Shown piece after piece: positions 10,785 to 21,639 of a stretch of DNA of 64,000 nt. The stretch spans positions 3,684,448-3,748,447 of the forward strand of contig CM054135.1 in the NCBI GenBank assembly GCA_028751875.1, in the 5' to 3' direction. The position numbers were made by a program, and so were the translations under genes. The DNA is from Rapana venosa. Lineage: Eukaryota > Mollusca > Gastropoda > Neogastropoda > Muricidae. A model generated the notes under the pieces. That model made no database searches and was not told where the DNA came from. It worked only from the letters and a program-made list of their open reading frames with translations. How positions within the stretch are numbered: the stretch's first letter is position 1; every line of letters begins with the position of its first letter.

Positions 10785-12990
10785 GTGATTGGCCTTTGCG
10801 CTGGATGGCAGCAGGGTGTGTCTCTCTGTGTTTGAGTGTTGTTTTTGTGCTTTTTTCTTCATTCAGCAATACAAATTTTATATCTACGTGTTTACAATTC
10901 CACCGTGTATTGACTGGTCTGATTGGTTTTCCTTAATATTATTTACTTTTCGAATTACTTAAATTTATCATTTTCATTTTCTGATAAATTTTTGAAGTTT
11001 CAACTGACTGTATGATTTGTGTTCAACTGACATTGCTGGTCCTTATGACTTATTTTACTGTAACCCTGCTGCCCTGTGAAAAATTGCACGTGAAACACGA
11101 ACTAAGATCCCCCCCCCCCCAACTACCCAGTGTTCCTCCTTCCACCAATATGACACTAACTGCTGAACACATGAGGGCTTTGATCTCACATGGGTTTTAT
11201 AACATACCATACAGACTTAAACAGCACATTTCAACCTTAGGAATTAAACCCCCAAAACTAGACGAGGTACCCCTGCAGGCAGACATCATCGCCTGCGCCC
11301 CCTACATCTGTCTACATCCTCATTTCTGACGTCACTACCGCTACCACCTAACCAAGGACAACACTGCTTCGCTTCCCTCTGATCCATCTGCTTCTTCCTG
11401 TGTTTATGACTTTGATAAAATGTTTTCTGATAATGTGTATCATGGTGTGTATGAAACTGTAAACCCTGAAACTTCCTCAGTTCTTTCACCAGCTTCTACA
11501 CCTGACTCTCAATCCAAACTTGTGTTTGCTCTCCCACTCTCCACATCTTTATCATCGCCTTCATCCTCTTCCACTGACAGCTACCCTAGTTCACCACAGT
11601 TATCATCAACCCCTCTGCCTCCTTCTAACATCCTTCACATGTGCTTGTTCAACGTGCGATCTGTCTGCCCAGAAGGTAAAGCTGATCTCATTTCTGATTT
11701 CATCTCTGAAAAGAACATTGATTTAACATTTCTTACAGAAACCTGGTTAAAACCACACGGTCATGAACCGAAAATAAAACAACTAACACCACATGGTTAT
11801 AAAACTTTCTCTTCCATGACCCTCCCGTGGAGGTGGCATTGCCATCGTTTATAAAGATACACTTGAACCTGCTCTTTCTTTCTGTCACTCCCTCCCTTTC
11901 TCACCTGAATCTTTCGAAGTCTGTGAACTCAACTTCAACACACCTGGCCACTCTATTACTTTCTGCTGTCTTGCCCGTCCACCTCCAAGCCGTAAGAATA
12001 ATCTGACATCTTCCATTTTCCATCAAGAGTTTCAGTCACTCCTGGATCACTACAGCCTCTCTCCCAGAAAGCTCATCATTCTCGGTAACTTTAACTTCCA
12101 TTTTGATAACTAGTCTTCTTCTGATGTCAAATGTCTTTCTCTTTCTTTGTCAAACCACTCTCTTTCTCAGCTGGTAAATGAAGCAACGCACAGATCAGGA
12201 CATATTTTAGACTGGCTAATTACCGATGTTTCCCAAGATCTGATCACATCTGTATCTATCACTGATGAACTACTTTCTGATCATTCCGCTGTTCTTTTCT
12301 CTCTAAACATTGCAAAGCCTATCAGAAAGAAAAAGTATGTCACCCGTCGCAACCTCAAGGCCATAGATATTTAAACTTTCTCTTCACAAGCTGCTGAACG
12401 CCTATCACAAACCTCTGACAACAATAACCCCTCTAAACACTACAATGATGTTCTCAGCCAACTGCTTGATGAGCATGCACCTCTTACTGACCGTCTCCTG
12501 CCTGATAGGCCATGTGCGCCACGGTACACCCATGACATCCTGGTTGCAAAGCGCAAACGCAGGCAACTAGAGCGGCAGTGGCGAAAATAAAAAACGGAAA
12601 TTGATAAGCAGCTCTTTCGAAAACAAGTAAACAAAGTCAAATCTGTAATTCTTTCAGAAAAAACAAAGTATTACTCTTCTCAAGTTGTTGATGCCACGTC
12701 GATGAAATCTCTCTTTTCCCTCACATCTACTCTTCTTGGATCTGTGAAGGCAAGCCCTCTGCCTTCCATCCACAACCACTCTGAACTCCTTGTATATTTT
12801 CTGCTTTCTTTTCTGAAAAAATCCATAACATTCGCTCTAAACTGGATGAGACTTCTTTCCAGCCTACACTTCCTGATCCCCAATTCTCTGGCACTCCTCT
12901 CCTTTTCTTTCCTCCAGCAAGTGAGAAAGAAATCATGACAATTCTGAAATAAATTACTATAAAATCATGTGATCTTGATCCCATACCTGC
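10785..12990 (+). mobile_element. Family A LINE, 5' half (copy C)
   Basis: It begins with the family 5' start (CCTTTGCGCTGGATGGCAGC at 10793) and proceeds through the hydrophobic/Pro-rich region (11012-11329), Ser-rich linker and endonuclease (11420-12370) and basic linker. It stops at the first RT residues (ITIKSCDLDPIPA, about 12950). The endonuclease keeps CLFNVRSV and LTETWLKPHG. About 180 bases at its 3' limit duplicate the 5' limit of copy B at roughly 15 percent divergence. Confidence 0.85.
11420..12374 (+). pseudogene. Family A endonuclease relic
   Basis: The first block (11420-11854) carries Ser/Pro-rich sequence, then CLFNVRSVCPEGKADLISD and LTETWL. A frameshift follows at about 11815. 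Later blocks include FNFHFDN (about 12090, catalytic Asn/Asp region) and ITDELLSDHSAVLF (12260-12300, the terminal SDH motif). This is better preserved than copy 1. Confidence 0.8.
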
Positions 12991-13154
12991 TTTACCGGTT
13001 TTATACCCTGTTTTAATCTGTATATAGCTGCTCAGTTTTAATCTGAGAATTAAAAGTTGACGAGGCGACAACCCTGATATGGCCTGTGTGGTCGGCGGGG
13101 CTATAAACAACAGGACTGGATTGGATTGGATTGGATTGGGTTGAATTGGATTGG

Positions 13155-13157
<3 letters not shown>
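12991..13157 (+). repeat. Unidentified retroposon 3' end with (GGATT)n tail
   Basis: A GC-richer stretch ending GGGGCTATAAACAACAGGAC is followed by seven or so GGATT-type units (13119-13157). Short tandem tails of this kind mark 3' ends of CR1/RTE-type LINEs and their SINEs. Only about 165 bases are present; the family is not identified. Confidence 0.5.
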
Positions 13158-13160
<3 letters not shown>

Positions 13161-13252
<92 letters not shown>

Positions 13253-13262
13253 CGCGCGCCCG
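13161..13262. repeat. (TG)n microsatellite with GCGC end
   Basis: TG repeat ending GCGTGCGCGCGCC, immediately before a family A 3' terminus. Confidence 0.95.
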
Positions 13263-13391
13263 CGCGCATAAATTTAAAATCTGTTAATCATATTTGAGGA
13301 AAAGTTGCATGCAATTAAATGATTTGAGTGCAAGCGCTTTGGTTTGTTTGTTTGTTTCAGTACTATATAAATTCCATATATTATGATGATA

Positions 13392-13395
<4 letters not shown>
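13263..13395 (+). mobile_element. Family A LINE 3' terminus
   Basis: GAGTGCAAGCGCTTTGGTTT and CTATATAAATTCCATATATT match the family A 3' end at 19205-19330 on the other strand. Only the last 130 bases or so are present; a (TC)n tract follows. It could belong to copy C if the RT region was deleted. Confidence 0.75.

Positions 13396-13452
<57 letters not shown>
13395..13452. repeat. (TC)n microsatellite
   Basis: Pure TC between a family A 3' end and a family L 3' end. Confidence 0.97.
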
Positions 13453-13454
<2 letters not shown>

Positions 13455-13607
13455 CAGAATACACACAAATCATAAATCATTATTTGTTTGTGCATTTGTT
13501 TTGCCACTGATATGAATGAACTCACTGTTCCATCCTGAGCCCAACAAATGTATTGTGGTCCAAGGCCAATGTACATTAAATCATTTCAGAGTTTCAGAGA
13601 GTTTCTC
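13453..13607 (+). mobile_element. Family L LINE solo 3' end
   Basis: About 150 bases match the 3' UTR of the L copy ending at 40713: TGATATGAATGAAC, then TGTATTGTGGTCCAAGGCC, then ACATTAAATCATTTCAGAG. The GGCC/GGCC and TGTA/TACA pairs can form a hairpin. It is preceded by (TC)n and followed by a short TTTCTCTCC. Confidence 0.75.
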
Positions 13608-13984
13608 TCCACAGAAACGCTCTCCAAATATGTACAAGTTTACAAGAGAAAATGAATATCCTTGTTGAATGGACACAAATGAACCACATGGACCTTCATT
13701 CAGATAAAACAAATTTATGCTATTATCAACAAGACAAACACGGAAAATCTTGGTCTATACAAATACATAAACTAACAATGAAAATTGCATCCAAATCCTA
13801 TCAGTTAAATAAGATTAATCATTTTTAAAATCTGTATGCTAGGAAATCATATTTGTATTCATTCATTCAATCTACTGTGATTATGCGTCCACACTTTGTA
13901 ATTTAGCCAGTAATAAGCTATAAAACCATTACACAGTATTCATAACTAAGCTGTTCAAATAGTTGAAGATAAGTCGTCATCCAT

Positions 13985-14300
13985 AACATTTTTTAGATTA
14001 CAAACGTGTCAGTATTCTTCCTCTTAAAACGAGATTACTTGTTAATAAAGGTGTACTTATGCATAAAATACTTTGTGGTAATGCCCACAATCCTTTAGCA
14101 GCATGTTTAGCTTATACAACTTTCGACATTACGCAATATCAACCTCCCATAACCAGCCATTACTCTGTTTAGATCAAACCTGGTATATTCTGGAAGCTAG
14201 TTTTGGAATAGACTCCCAAACTTTCTGATTTTTTTTAAATATTAAAGAATGTTTCCAAGATTTAAGATTCCTTCTAGATTTCCTGTTGAACCATAAAAAG
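13985..14300 (+). pseudogene. LINE reverse transcriptase C-terminal relic
   Basis: Readable across frames: LPLKTRLLVNKGVLMHKILC, then QYQPPITSHYSV and NRLPNFL, a pattern typical of the C-terminal end of CR1/Jockey-type RT proteins (leucine-rich block, then WNSLP-like block). There is no catalytic region. The 13608-13985 stretch before it has no recognisable motif. Confidence 0.5.
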
Positions 14301-14446
14301 GTCAGGCTACTTTCACCACAAATGGTTGTTGTTGTTGTTTTTTTATCAAACTGCTAGTAGTCTCGGTTACATAAATTGTCTCCTTAGATTGTACAGTATG
14401 CACTCCTGACAACTTTCTTGGTTTTCCTTGTTCCTCTAGATATTTA

Positions 14447-14491
14447 AACTCTCTCTCTCCCTCACTCTCTCTCTCTCTCTGTGTGTCTCTC
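14447..14491. repeat. (TC)n-like tract at 5' end of family T copy 1
   Basis: TC-rich with CCCTCA and GTGTG interruptions, ending where the element starts with GGGGGTG. Confidence 0.85.
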
Positions 14492-14695
14492 TGGGGGTGA
14501 ATTGGTGAGTCACAGGTGCATGACGCGTTGTCACACCTCTGTAGGGGTACTGCGGCATTGCTTTGGTACCATAGTCTGCCAGAAGCTGTGCGACATACCA
14601 TGCCTTCTGCACCACTGATCTTCAGGGCGGCATGCGGGTGTTTTCACCGCGTATTCCTGGCCTTCATGTTTCGAAGGGCCAAAGAAAAAGCCGCC

Positions 14696-15622
14696 ATGCC
14701 AATCACCATGCTGTCACCAGGTCGCCGACTGGACGGTGTAACCCTTGGGTTGCTCCTTACCCTGCTATTTTGGGGCGGGATACTTCTTTGCTGTGGAGAC
14801 GTGGAGAGGAACCCTAAGCCTGTGCCTCCACGATCCGAAGCCTTGAAGCAAAGCGTGCTGACCAACAGTGGACAGGGGGGCAGCATGGCCAAGACACGCA
14901 GCGCATCGAACAGTGGCCGTCGATCAGCCTCTCCCCCGCCTTCTTCCCAGGACCCTTCCTCCTTTGATGAAATCAAGGACATTATGAGGTCCATGGACAG
15001 TAACATCAACACAAGGTTTGGTGTTGTGGAGCAGGGCCTTCAGGACCTTAACAAAAAGTTCTCAGTCCTTCAGGAAGAGGTGGTGAGTCTGCGGGAGGAG
15101 GTGAGTGTGCTGCGTGATCAGAACAATGAACTGACAAAGACTAATGCGGAACTGATGAAAAGAGTTGACTTCCTGGAGAAAGACACTAACGACTTAGAAG
15201 GTAGGTCGAAATAAAATAATTTGATTTTCTATGGAATGAATCGTAATCCAAATGAAACAAAAGAAGACTGTGAAGGGGTGATTCAAGACTTCCTGACTGC
15301 CAAAATGGACATGACTCGAAACGTTGACTTTGACAGAGTACATCGACTTGGTGACAAACAGGATGCGCCACTAATAGCAAGATGCACCTTCTATAAAGAT
15401 AAGGCATGCAATCTCAGAGAGAAAAGGAAACTGAAGGGTAGCAATGTTTTCAATGGTGAAAATTTTTCCTCCCGTGTACGGGAAATCAGACAGAAACTAG
15501 CACCCCATCTGAAAAAAGCTAGGAGTGATGGTCAGAGAGACTTTATGGTCTTTGATCATCTCGTCATTGACAATAAAAAGTTCTTTCTGGATGATCATGG
15601 TCAACTGTGGGGGCCAAGCTAG
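14696..15622 (+). pseudogene. Family T ORF1 protein: hydrophobic leader, 2A-like motif, coiled coil, RNA-binding domain
   Basis: The chosen ATG at 14696 sits in GCCGCCATGC, an optimal Kozak context. Residues 12-35 form a hydrophobic stretch ending in GDVERNPKP, a degenerate 2A-like motif. A Ser/Pro-rich spacer and a heptad-rich coiled coil follow (about 15000-15190). The C-terminal half resembles L1-type ORF1 proteins: NLIFYGM, FDRVHRLGD, IARCTFYKDK, KLKG, and a final FDHLVID block. A single in-frame TAA at 15212-15214 separates the two halves. Such proteins coat element RNA. The second copy is at 31111. Confidence 0.85.
14795..14821 (+). other. 2A-like peptide motif (degenerate)
   Basis: Encodes GDVERNPKP right after a hydrophobic leader. 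The known 2A ribosome-skipping consensus is D-V/I-E-x-N-P-G-P. All key positions match except the Gly before the final Pro, which is Lys here, so this copy should not skip. The homologous site in copy 2 keeps NPGP but has lost the acidic residues. Confidence 0.75.
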
Positions 15623-15801
15623 GAAAACGGCTGGCCCTTTGCTTTGTGCCATTTTTGTCCAGGGGACCCAAATGCAGATGAGAGGGGTGTTAAGCAATTT
15701 TCAACACCGCTTAAATGTCGCTATGAAAATAGGCCTACTGCACTGCTCACAAGCCTCTTGCCCAGTGCAACAGGCATGAGCTGGCAGTTGATGTTGAGCT
15801 G

Positions 15802-16640
15802 GTGAAAAACACAGTGGCACAGCCTGTTGACAAAGTTGAAAATGAGCCCGTGTCATGTTGGAATGAAACCGTGTTGTTAGTTGATGATAGAATGTGTGAG
15901 AATGCAGGTGTGTTGTCAGTTGATGATAGAAGGTGTGAGAAGGAATGTGTTTTATCAGTTGATGATAGAATGTGTGAGAATGATGGTGCGTTGTCGGTTG
16001 ATGATAGAAGGTGTGAGAGTGAAAGTGTGTTGTCGGTTGATGATGGAATGTGTGGTTTGAAAAGTGTTTTGTCATTTGATGAAAGTGTGCATATGGGTTT
16101 TGATGATTTGCCAACCTTTGAAAATAGGCATTTTTGTTCTTTCATGTTATGGAATGTGAATGGTTTGTTTTCCAAAATTAAAGATGATTTTTTTCTCTTT
16201 TGTCTGCAACTTTGACTTTGTGTGTTTAGTTGAGTCCTTTATGGATACAATTGATTGCAATGTTTTTCCTGGTTATGATGTCTACTGTAAACCTGCCATT
16301 AAATTTTCCAAACATGGAAGACGTTCTGGTGGCATAGTGTGTTTAATAAAAAATGTTTTGCTTTATATGTGAAGATAGTTGGTATAAAATATTCCAATAT
16401 ATGTGTGTTTCATATTGATAAACAGCTGTTTGGGACGCTGAAAGATGTATTTTATGTTTGTACATACTTTCCGCCTGAGGGGTCTCCTTTCTATGTATAT
16501 TTTGATCTTGACAATGGAATCCACATACTTGAAAAATGTATAACTGATGTTTTGTTACAAAATGATGTATATGTGATTATCTGTGGCCACTTAAATGGCA
16601 GAACATCGAACATTTCTTCGTACTCTTCCAATGATTTAGG
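15802..16640 (+). pseudogene. Family T ORF2 N-terminal repeat region and APE endonuclease
   Basis: An open frame from 15802 to 16215 holds about six copies of a 13-residue repeat (consensus VLSVDDRMCEN plus two), then the endonuclease start LWNVNGLFSK. After a frameshift the domain continues with FDFVCLVESFMD, RRSGGIVCL (16320) and a CGHLNGR block (16590) resembling GDFNAR. Stops and frameshifts end it, and the SDH block is missing here. The repeats lie between ORF1 and the nuclease. Confidence 0.8.
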
Positions 16641-16899
16641 TTTAGACATTTAGTATAAAAGCCAATCGCTTGGTGCTAGTCATTGTTCAGAGGATAGTTA
16701 TTTGAACGCATATGGAAAGATGCTTCTGAATATGTGCACTGCCTTAGATCTGAATATTCTAAATGGCGTATGTAATGGCGATCTTAAAGGTGGAATGTAG
16801 AATGAGAATGTAGTAGCTAATGATCAGATGTTAGAGAAATTGGTGTGGAATAATGAAAATGCTGGACTAATTTAGCCAGCTTCTAGATGCAGAACAGTC

Positions 16900-18340
16900 T
16901 TAAACCAGAATTGATAATGCTATTGATTTAATTGACGTTGATGTAAACAGTGCACTTGAGGTATTTAATGAATGTTTGCGAGAATGTGGAGAGTGTATGA
17001 AGAAGTGTGTACCCGTTAAGAGTAATAACAGTGAGCGACCAAGTGACTGGTTTGATCAGGAATATAAAACTAATAGGAAAAATGTCAGGAGAATGCTACA
17101 TAAATACCGCCAAACTAAAAATGTAAAAGATCGTCAGGAATATAGAAAATGTAGACGCGAGTATAAAAATTTGTTGGGCAGAAAGCGAAAGCAATACAAT
17201 CAGGCACTATTATCTAGTCTTGTCAACACAATACAGTTAAGAAAGCATCTTTTAAAAGAAAACAACCTAAAAATGAAATAAGTCTTGATGTTTGGTTTCA
17301 CCATTTTCAATCCTTTCTGGAAAAAGAAACAAAAATGAAAACATGCACGTGGATACTGAAAGTACTGAGGATGATGACTATATTAATCGCCCAATTTCTA
17401 GAGAAGTTCTTTATGCACTGAGGAAATTGAAATCTGGTAAGGCCCCTGGGCCTTATGGCATTATTAATGAAATATATAAGAATTCAAACAATTAGGTTGT
17501 ACAGTTTTTGTAACATTTTTCAATGCTTTATTTGATAGAGGCATCTATCCTAAGAGCTGGACTGAATCCATTGTTTTACCATTGTTTAAAAAGGCCAATG
17601 CCAATAATCCGAATAATCATAGGGGTATTTCTCTCAGTAACATATGTAGCAAGCTATTTAGTACTATCATTAACAAAAGAATACAGGAATGGGTAGAAAG
17701 TAATAATATCACCGGTGACCATCAGGCTGGTTTTAAGGAAGGTTATTTCACTACTGACCATATGTTTGCTCTTCTTGCCTTAGTTCAAAAACAATTTTCT
17801 TTGAATCGAAAGCTTTATGTAGCTTTCATTGATTTTGAAAAGGCTTTTGACAATGTAAATAGACATCTGATGTGTCCTATATTTTTGAAAAATGGTGTTA
17901 AAGGTAAATTATATAAATGTATACATAGCATGTATAATACTGTGAAATGTAGAGTTAGAAGTGGTGCACAACTAACAGATTGTATTAACTGTACTTCTGG
18001 TGTAAAACAAGGCAATGTGTTTTCTCTTTTCATCAATGAAATTGTTGCAGAAGTTATTGCTAGTGGAAGACGAGGTGCTACAATTTCTTATGGTGATTTA
18101 GAATTGTTTATTCTTTTGTTGGCAGATGATATTGTATTGTTATCTGAAACTGTGATTGGCTTACAGACCCAATTGAATAACTTGCATCGTGCTGCCACTT
18201 CTCTTCAGTTAAAAGTAAATATGAATAAAAGTAATATCATTGTGTTTAGGAAAGGGGGGACATTTGAGTGTGAGAGAAAGATGGATGTATGGTAATACTA
18301 TATTGCCAGTTGTCACTGTTTACAAGTATTTAGTTTGTTT
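16900..18340 (+). pseudogene. Family T reverse transcriptase
   Basis: Linker with a WFDQEYKTNRK block and basic repeats (16976-17281), then LRKLKSGKAPGP (17420). The RT core is open at 17582-18295: ANNPNNHRGISLSNICSKLF, DHQAGFKEGY, AFIDFEKAFD (motif A), SGVKQGN (motif B with several residues deleted after it), LADDIVLLSE (motif C), and KVNMNKSNIIVFRKGG. A frameshift near 17500 splits the block before motif 1. Catalytic Asp residues are present but the protein is broken. Confidence 0.85.
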
Positions 18341-18717
18341 AACATGTCCTTTACTTTGGAACTATTTCCCCCAATGGTATTTTTATGGTGACACTAAAGG
18401 ATATTCACGTACATACGTGACTCTGGAAATAGTGTCAACATTTACTTTGTTGCATCTGATGGTTTGTTTGACTATGTGTACAATTATTGTAAAAGATAGA
18501 ATAGAGTCTGATCACATGCCTTTGGAATTTCATATGAATGTAAAAGATATAACTATGTACAATAGAGAGCATCAGAACAGCAGTGAATATAATAATATAG
18601 AAAAAATTGTATGGAACATAGAATTTGCATCTGCTTTTGTTAACTTGGTACATTCAGACAGTGCACACCTACAGTTATTGGACGCCACAGATAAGGCTTA
18701 TAACATGGCCTAATAAT
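18341..18717 (+). pseudogene. Endonuclease C-terminal fragment of family T
   Basis: Contains a GDTKGY block like GDHHGHFTY of copy 2, then KDRIESDHMPLEF, matching LDRIESDHLLLL there. In an intact element this belongs upstream of RT, yet here it sits just after the RT. It is either a second truncated insertion or a rearrangement. Confidence 0.7.
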
Positions 18718-18721
18718 ATGA

Positions 18722-19120
18722 CCTGAGCTTTTGGTGCTGACATCCTTTGTTTCTGGACAATTTCTGGCAAAAAGACAGTCTCAGATAACTGATATCTTTG
18801 CGTAGAAGATGGGGTCATGCAGGGGAGCATGTTTTCTCCTGCCCTCTTCAGCACATAGATCAAGAGTAGCGTCAGATTAGTCCACTATGGTGTGAAACAC
18901 TTGCTTTTTGTGGACAATTTTACTCCTTACACTAGAGGCAGAAAACGTGCCACAGTTCACACACAGGAATAAAGACCCATCATCCCAGCTTTGATGGAAG
19001 CTAAGTTCTTGGGTATTATTTTAACCAGAAGCTAAATTTCAGAAGTCATATCCAAAACTTGAAAACATTATATGAGAAAGCCATAAGCTTGGTCTGTGTG
19101 ATCACCTGTACACACTGGAG
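18722..19120 (+). mobile_element. Family J Jockey-like LINE RT fragment (copy 2)
   Basis: Readable blocks: GVMQGSMFSPALFST (motif B), VKHLLFVDNFTPYT (motif C with DN for DD), EAKFLGIIL and a CVITCTH block. These match copies 1 and 3. It ends where a family A (AAT)n tail begins. Confidence 0.8.
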
Positions 19121-19124
19121 AGCT

Positions 19125-19125
<1 letters not shown>

Positions 19126-19204
<79 letters not shown>

Positions 19205-20090
19205 TAATAACAATAATAAATGGAATTTATATAGCGCTGTATCTTGCACAAACAAATCAAAGCGCTTGCACTCAACTCATTCTTATTGTCATGAAACCAA
19301 TAGCAAATAATAGTTCTAACAAGTCCAAATGTACACACACAAGCACACACAGAGAGGTTATACACTTTGACAGGGTGATGGGATTTTGGCTGTTGAAAAG
19401 CAGGAACAGCTATGAAATGAAACAGAAGAGAATGTTAGGTTTGAAACAAATATGTCTTGAGGCCGGATTTTTAAAAAGTGTCACAAGAAGGCCTTTGGCA
19501 AAGAGAGATAGGGAGGCCATTCCAGATCGATGGACCAGAAACAGAGAAAGAGCGACGGCCGACGGTGGACTGGCTGAATCTAGGTATGCGTAAGCACAAG
19601 GTATCTGCAGCAGAGCGGACGGAACGGGGAGTGTACAGGTGAAGACATTCACAGAGGTAGGAGGATGCTGATTTGTGGAGACATTTGTAACAGAGAGTAC
19701 TGGTCTTATAGTTTATTCTTTGTGGCAAAGGCAGCCAATGGAGAGATCGCAAGAGAGGGGTAATATACACGGATTTTTATTTTATTTCTGTGGCTAGTCG
19801 AGCTGCAGAATTTCGATTACGTTGAAGAGATTGGATAGATTATGCTGGCAAACCAGCCAAAAGAGAATTGCAATAGTCCAGAGTGAAAGAATAAGAGACA
19901 CCATGAGTTTGGATGTTGCATCTGTGAACAGGTATTTTCGAATTGCACTAATAAGCCGTAATTGATAGTAGCACGACAGGACGGCCTGGGTGATTTATTT
20001 TTGCATAGAGAGTGTGTTGTCGATAATGACCCCTAGATACTTCACAGTAGCGGATAGAGGGACTGGTGCATTGCCGAATTATAGAAAGAC
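19126..20090 (-). mobile_element. Family A LINE 3' end (copy D) with long (TTA)n tail
   Basis: On the minus strand the RT C-terminal part (about 20090-19750) is followed by the domain encoding LHWLPLPQRINYKTSTLCYK (19740-19680) and the 3' UTR. The terminus is AGCGCTATATAAATTCCATT, then about 95 bases of TTA/TTG repeats (19220-19126). Catalytic motifs are absent because of 5' truncation. It inserted into a family J fragment. Confidence 0.85.
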
Positions 20091-20149
20091 TGCTGCATCT
20101 CTGCATTGCACTTCTGCGTTCTAAACACAGAGACGGTTATAAGATTTAC

Positions 20150-20710
20150 GATTCATCGAGGTCTAATCTTCATACTAAAAGTCATCTGGAATGACAAGAA
20201 CATTTCCATTGGCTCCAAGAGTATACTGATGCGCTCCCTGGACGTGTCCATATTTGTATATGGATGTGAAACGTAGATCATAACAGCAGAAATTAAAAGG
20301 ATAAAGGCATTGGTGATGAGATGCTTCTACAGAAGTCTTGGTATCCCCTACATAGATCATATAACTAACAAGAAAGTGAAAACCAGAATTGAATAGATCA
20401 TATAACTAAGAAGAAAGTGAAAACCATGAATTGAAAAGGCTATCTGGCCATATGAAGACCTCCTGACTTCAGTGAAAAGATGCAAACTGAAGTGATACAG
20501 GCACGTCACATGAACAACTGGATTGGCTAAGACTGTTTTATAGGGAACAATACAAGGAGGGAGACGAAGAGACTGACAGAGAAAACAATTAAAAGATATT
20601 GCACTGCGGAATTGCCTCAGCTAGAATAACATACTGTGGAAAGCTGAGAGACTTGAAAAGTTGAGGAAGTTCATTACTAAATTTTTGGTACCCCACCAAT
20701 TTAACAATTT
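20150..20710 (+). mobile_element. RTE-like LINE C-terminal fragment
   Basis: Broken frame with LMRSLDVSIFVYGCET, IKALVMRCFYRSLGI, KRCKLKWYRHVT and RRRD, the usual order at the C-terminus of RTE-type proteins. A 42-43-base tandem duplication (20350-20436, AGATCATATAACTAA...) interrupts it. There is no catalytic core. Confidence 0.75.
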
Positions 20711-20914
20711 ATGGGGCAGGTGAAGGTGGGGTCAATTGAACCTTAAGTCTCTGGATCCCATCAAACATTAGAACTTAAAATCGGTTTGGGAGTATTTCAC
20801 CAGTTTACCAGTCTCTGCAAAAGCAGTTGTCTTTTTATTTTGCAATCATGAGGAAAATAAATATTTGTTATCTTTCCATGAGCTGGTAGAGTGATAGTAC
20901 AGAAGCAAACTAAC

Positions 20915-21101
20915 CTGTCTGGAGGAACCACCCTCAGAAAGTAAGGGAACCGGTCAGTGTTGCTGAGTTCATCACTGGTGGAGTATGCACTGATCAGAGG
21001 TATCTCAGCTGGTGTCAGTAGTTGTGAAGCTGAGATGGAAAAGTCACTGCTGGAGGAACCTACCACTGCCACCACATCGTATACTCCTTGGCACTCTCCA
21101 C
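20915..21101 (-). CDS. Class C GPCR (mGluR-like) ligand-binding domain, exon 3
   Basis: This 187-base internal exon encodes VAVVGSSSSDFSISASQLL, then EIPLISAYSTSDELS and FPYFLRVVPPDR. That is the first lobe of the Venus-flytrap domain of metabotropic glutamate receptors: the SSS loop, then T-S-x-x-L-S, then RVVPPD. The acceptor TTGTTGTAG precedes 21101 and the donor AG|GTTAGT follows 20915. It enters with two bases of a split codon and leaves in phase 2. Thr aligned with mGluR1 Thr188 is kept, whereas the Ser186 position is different. The next exon is not in the window. A distant class C relative is possible. Confidence 0.85.
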
Positions 21102-21639
21102 CTACAACAAATGAAAAGAGAGAACTCTGAACTCTCAAATGCAATGCACCTTGGCCTTGGGTCACAATCCAAAAACGTAGCTGTGGAAGAAGTTGACAAT
21201 GTCACACAATGGGCAAAAATATCAAAGAAAACACATCATATCAAGCTCAGTTTCTTGGAAAAGATATATGAAGACAATTCACATATACAAAAAAGGACAT
21301 TTGTGTCAAACAATAATCACAATATTATTCTAAGTGTGCCTTCTTTATGTCTGGAATTTTTTTTATTTAACATCTTTTCACATTACGTGATATTAGAATG
21401 TCTGGAAAAAAACATTAATTTACATTAGCTTCTAAAAACTATAACAAAATGATTACCCTTACCTTGATTTGTGGCATAACTATCTTATTACAATAATTTA
21501 TTTCTCCTATTGATGGAATGGAGATATATCTAGACAGACGGTGATCACTGTTTCTGTTTTCTGCTTGCATGTCAGGTAAGAGGTCTCCTCTTCTACTGGT
21601 AACCATGTAAGCCAGTACTACCTGTGTCATGTGGGTAGA

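Larger units (their letters stand above)
8808..10790 (-). mobile_element. Family A LINE, 3' half (copy B)
   Basis: On the minus strand this runs from the linker upstream of RT (10790) to the family 3' end at about 8815 (AGATTCCAATTATTATTG). The RT N-terminal half is open for 173 codons at 10609-10088, with motif A LLDLSAAFDT. The C-terminal block is at 9793-9431. The 3' UTR contains a (TG)n stretch, as in the copy ending at 13395. The upstream end at 10790 abuts, head to head, a plus-strand family A copy. Confidence 0.85.
14492..18340 (+). mobile_element. Family T LINE copy 1 (ORF1 plus ORF2)
   Basis: Starts directly after a TC tract with GGGGGTG. It contains ORF1 (14696-15622), then ORF2 with an N-terminal repeat, APE endonuclease and RT (15802-18295). 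Its layout matches copy 2 at 30863. RT motif A is AFIDFEKAFD and motif C is LADDIVLLS. It breaks off near 18340 into an unrelated-order piece of the same family. The ORF1 type points to an L1/Tx1-like group, while the RT motifs alone do not fix the clade. Confidence 0.85.

Noticed and set aside
14447..18717. Endogenous virus because of the 2A-like peptide
   Set aside because: Domain content (ORF1 coiled coil, APE endonuclease, non-LTR RT) is that of a LINE; no capsid, helicase, protease or LTR.
21439..21630. Minus-strand frame with a GDLLPD string resembling exon 2
   Set aside because: The similarity is five residues only and there are no suitable splice sites; likely chance.
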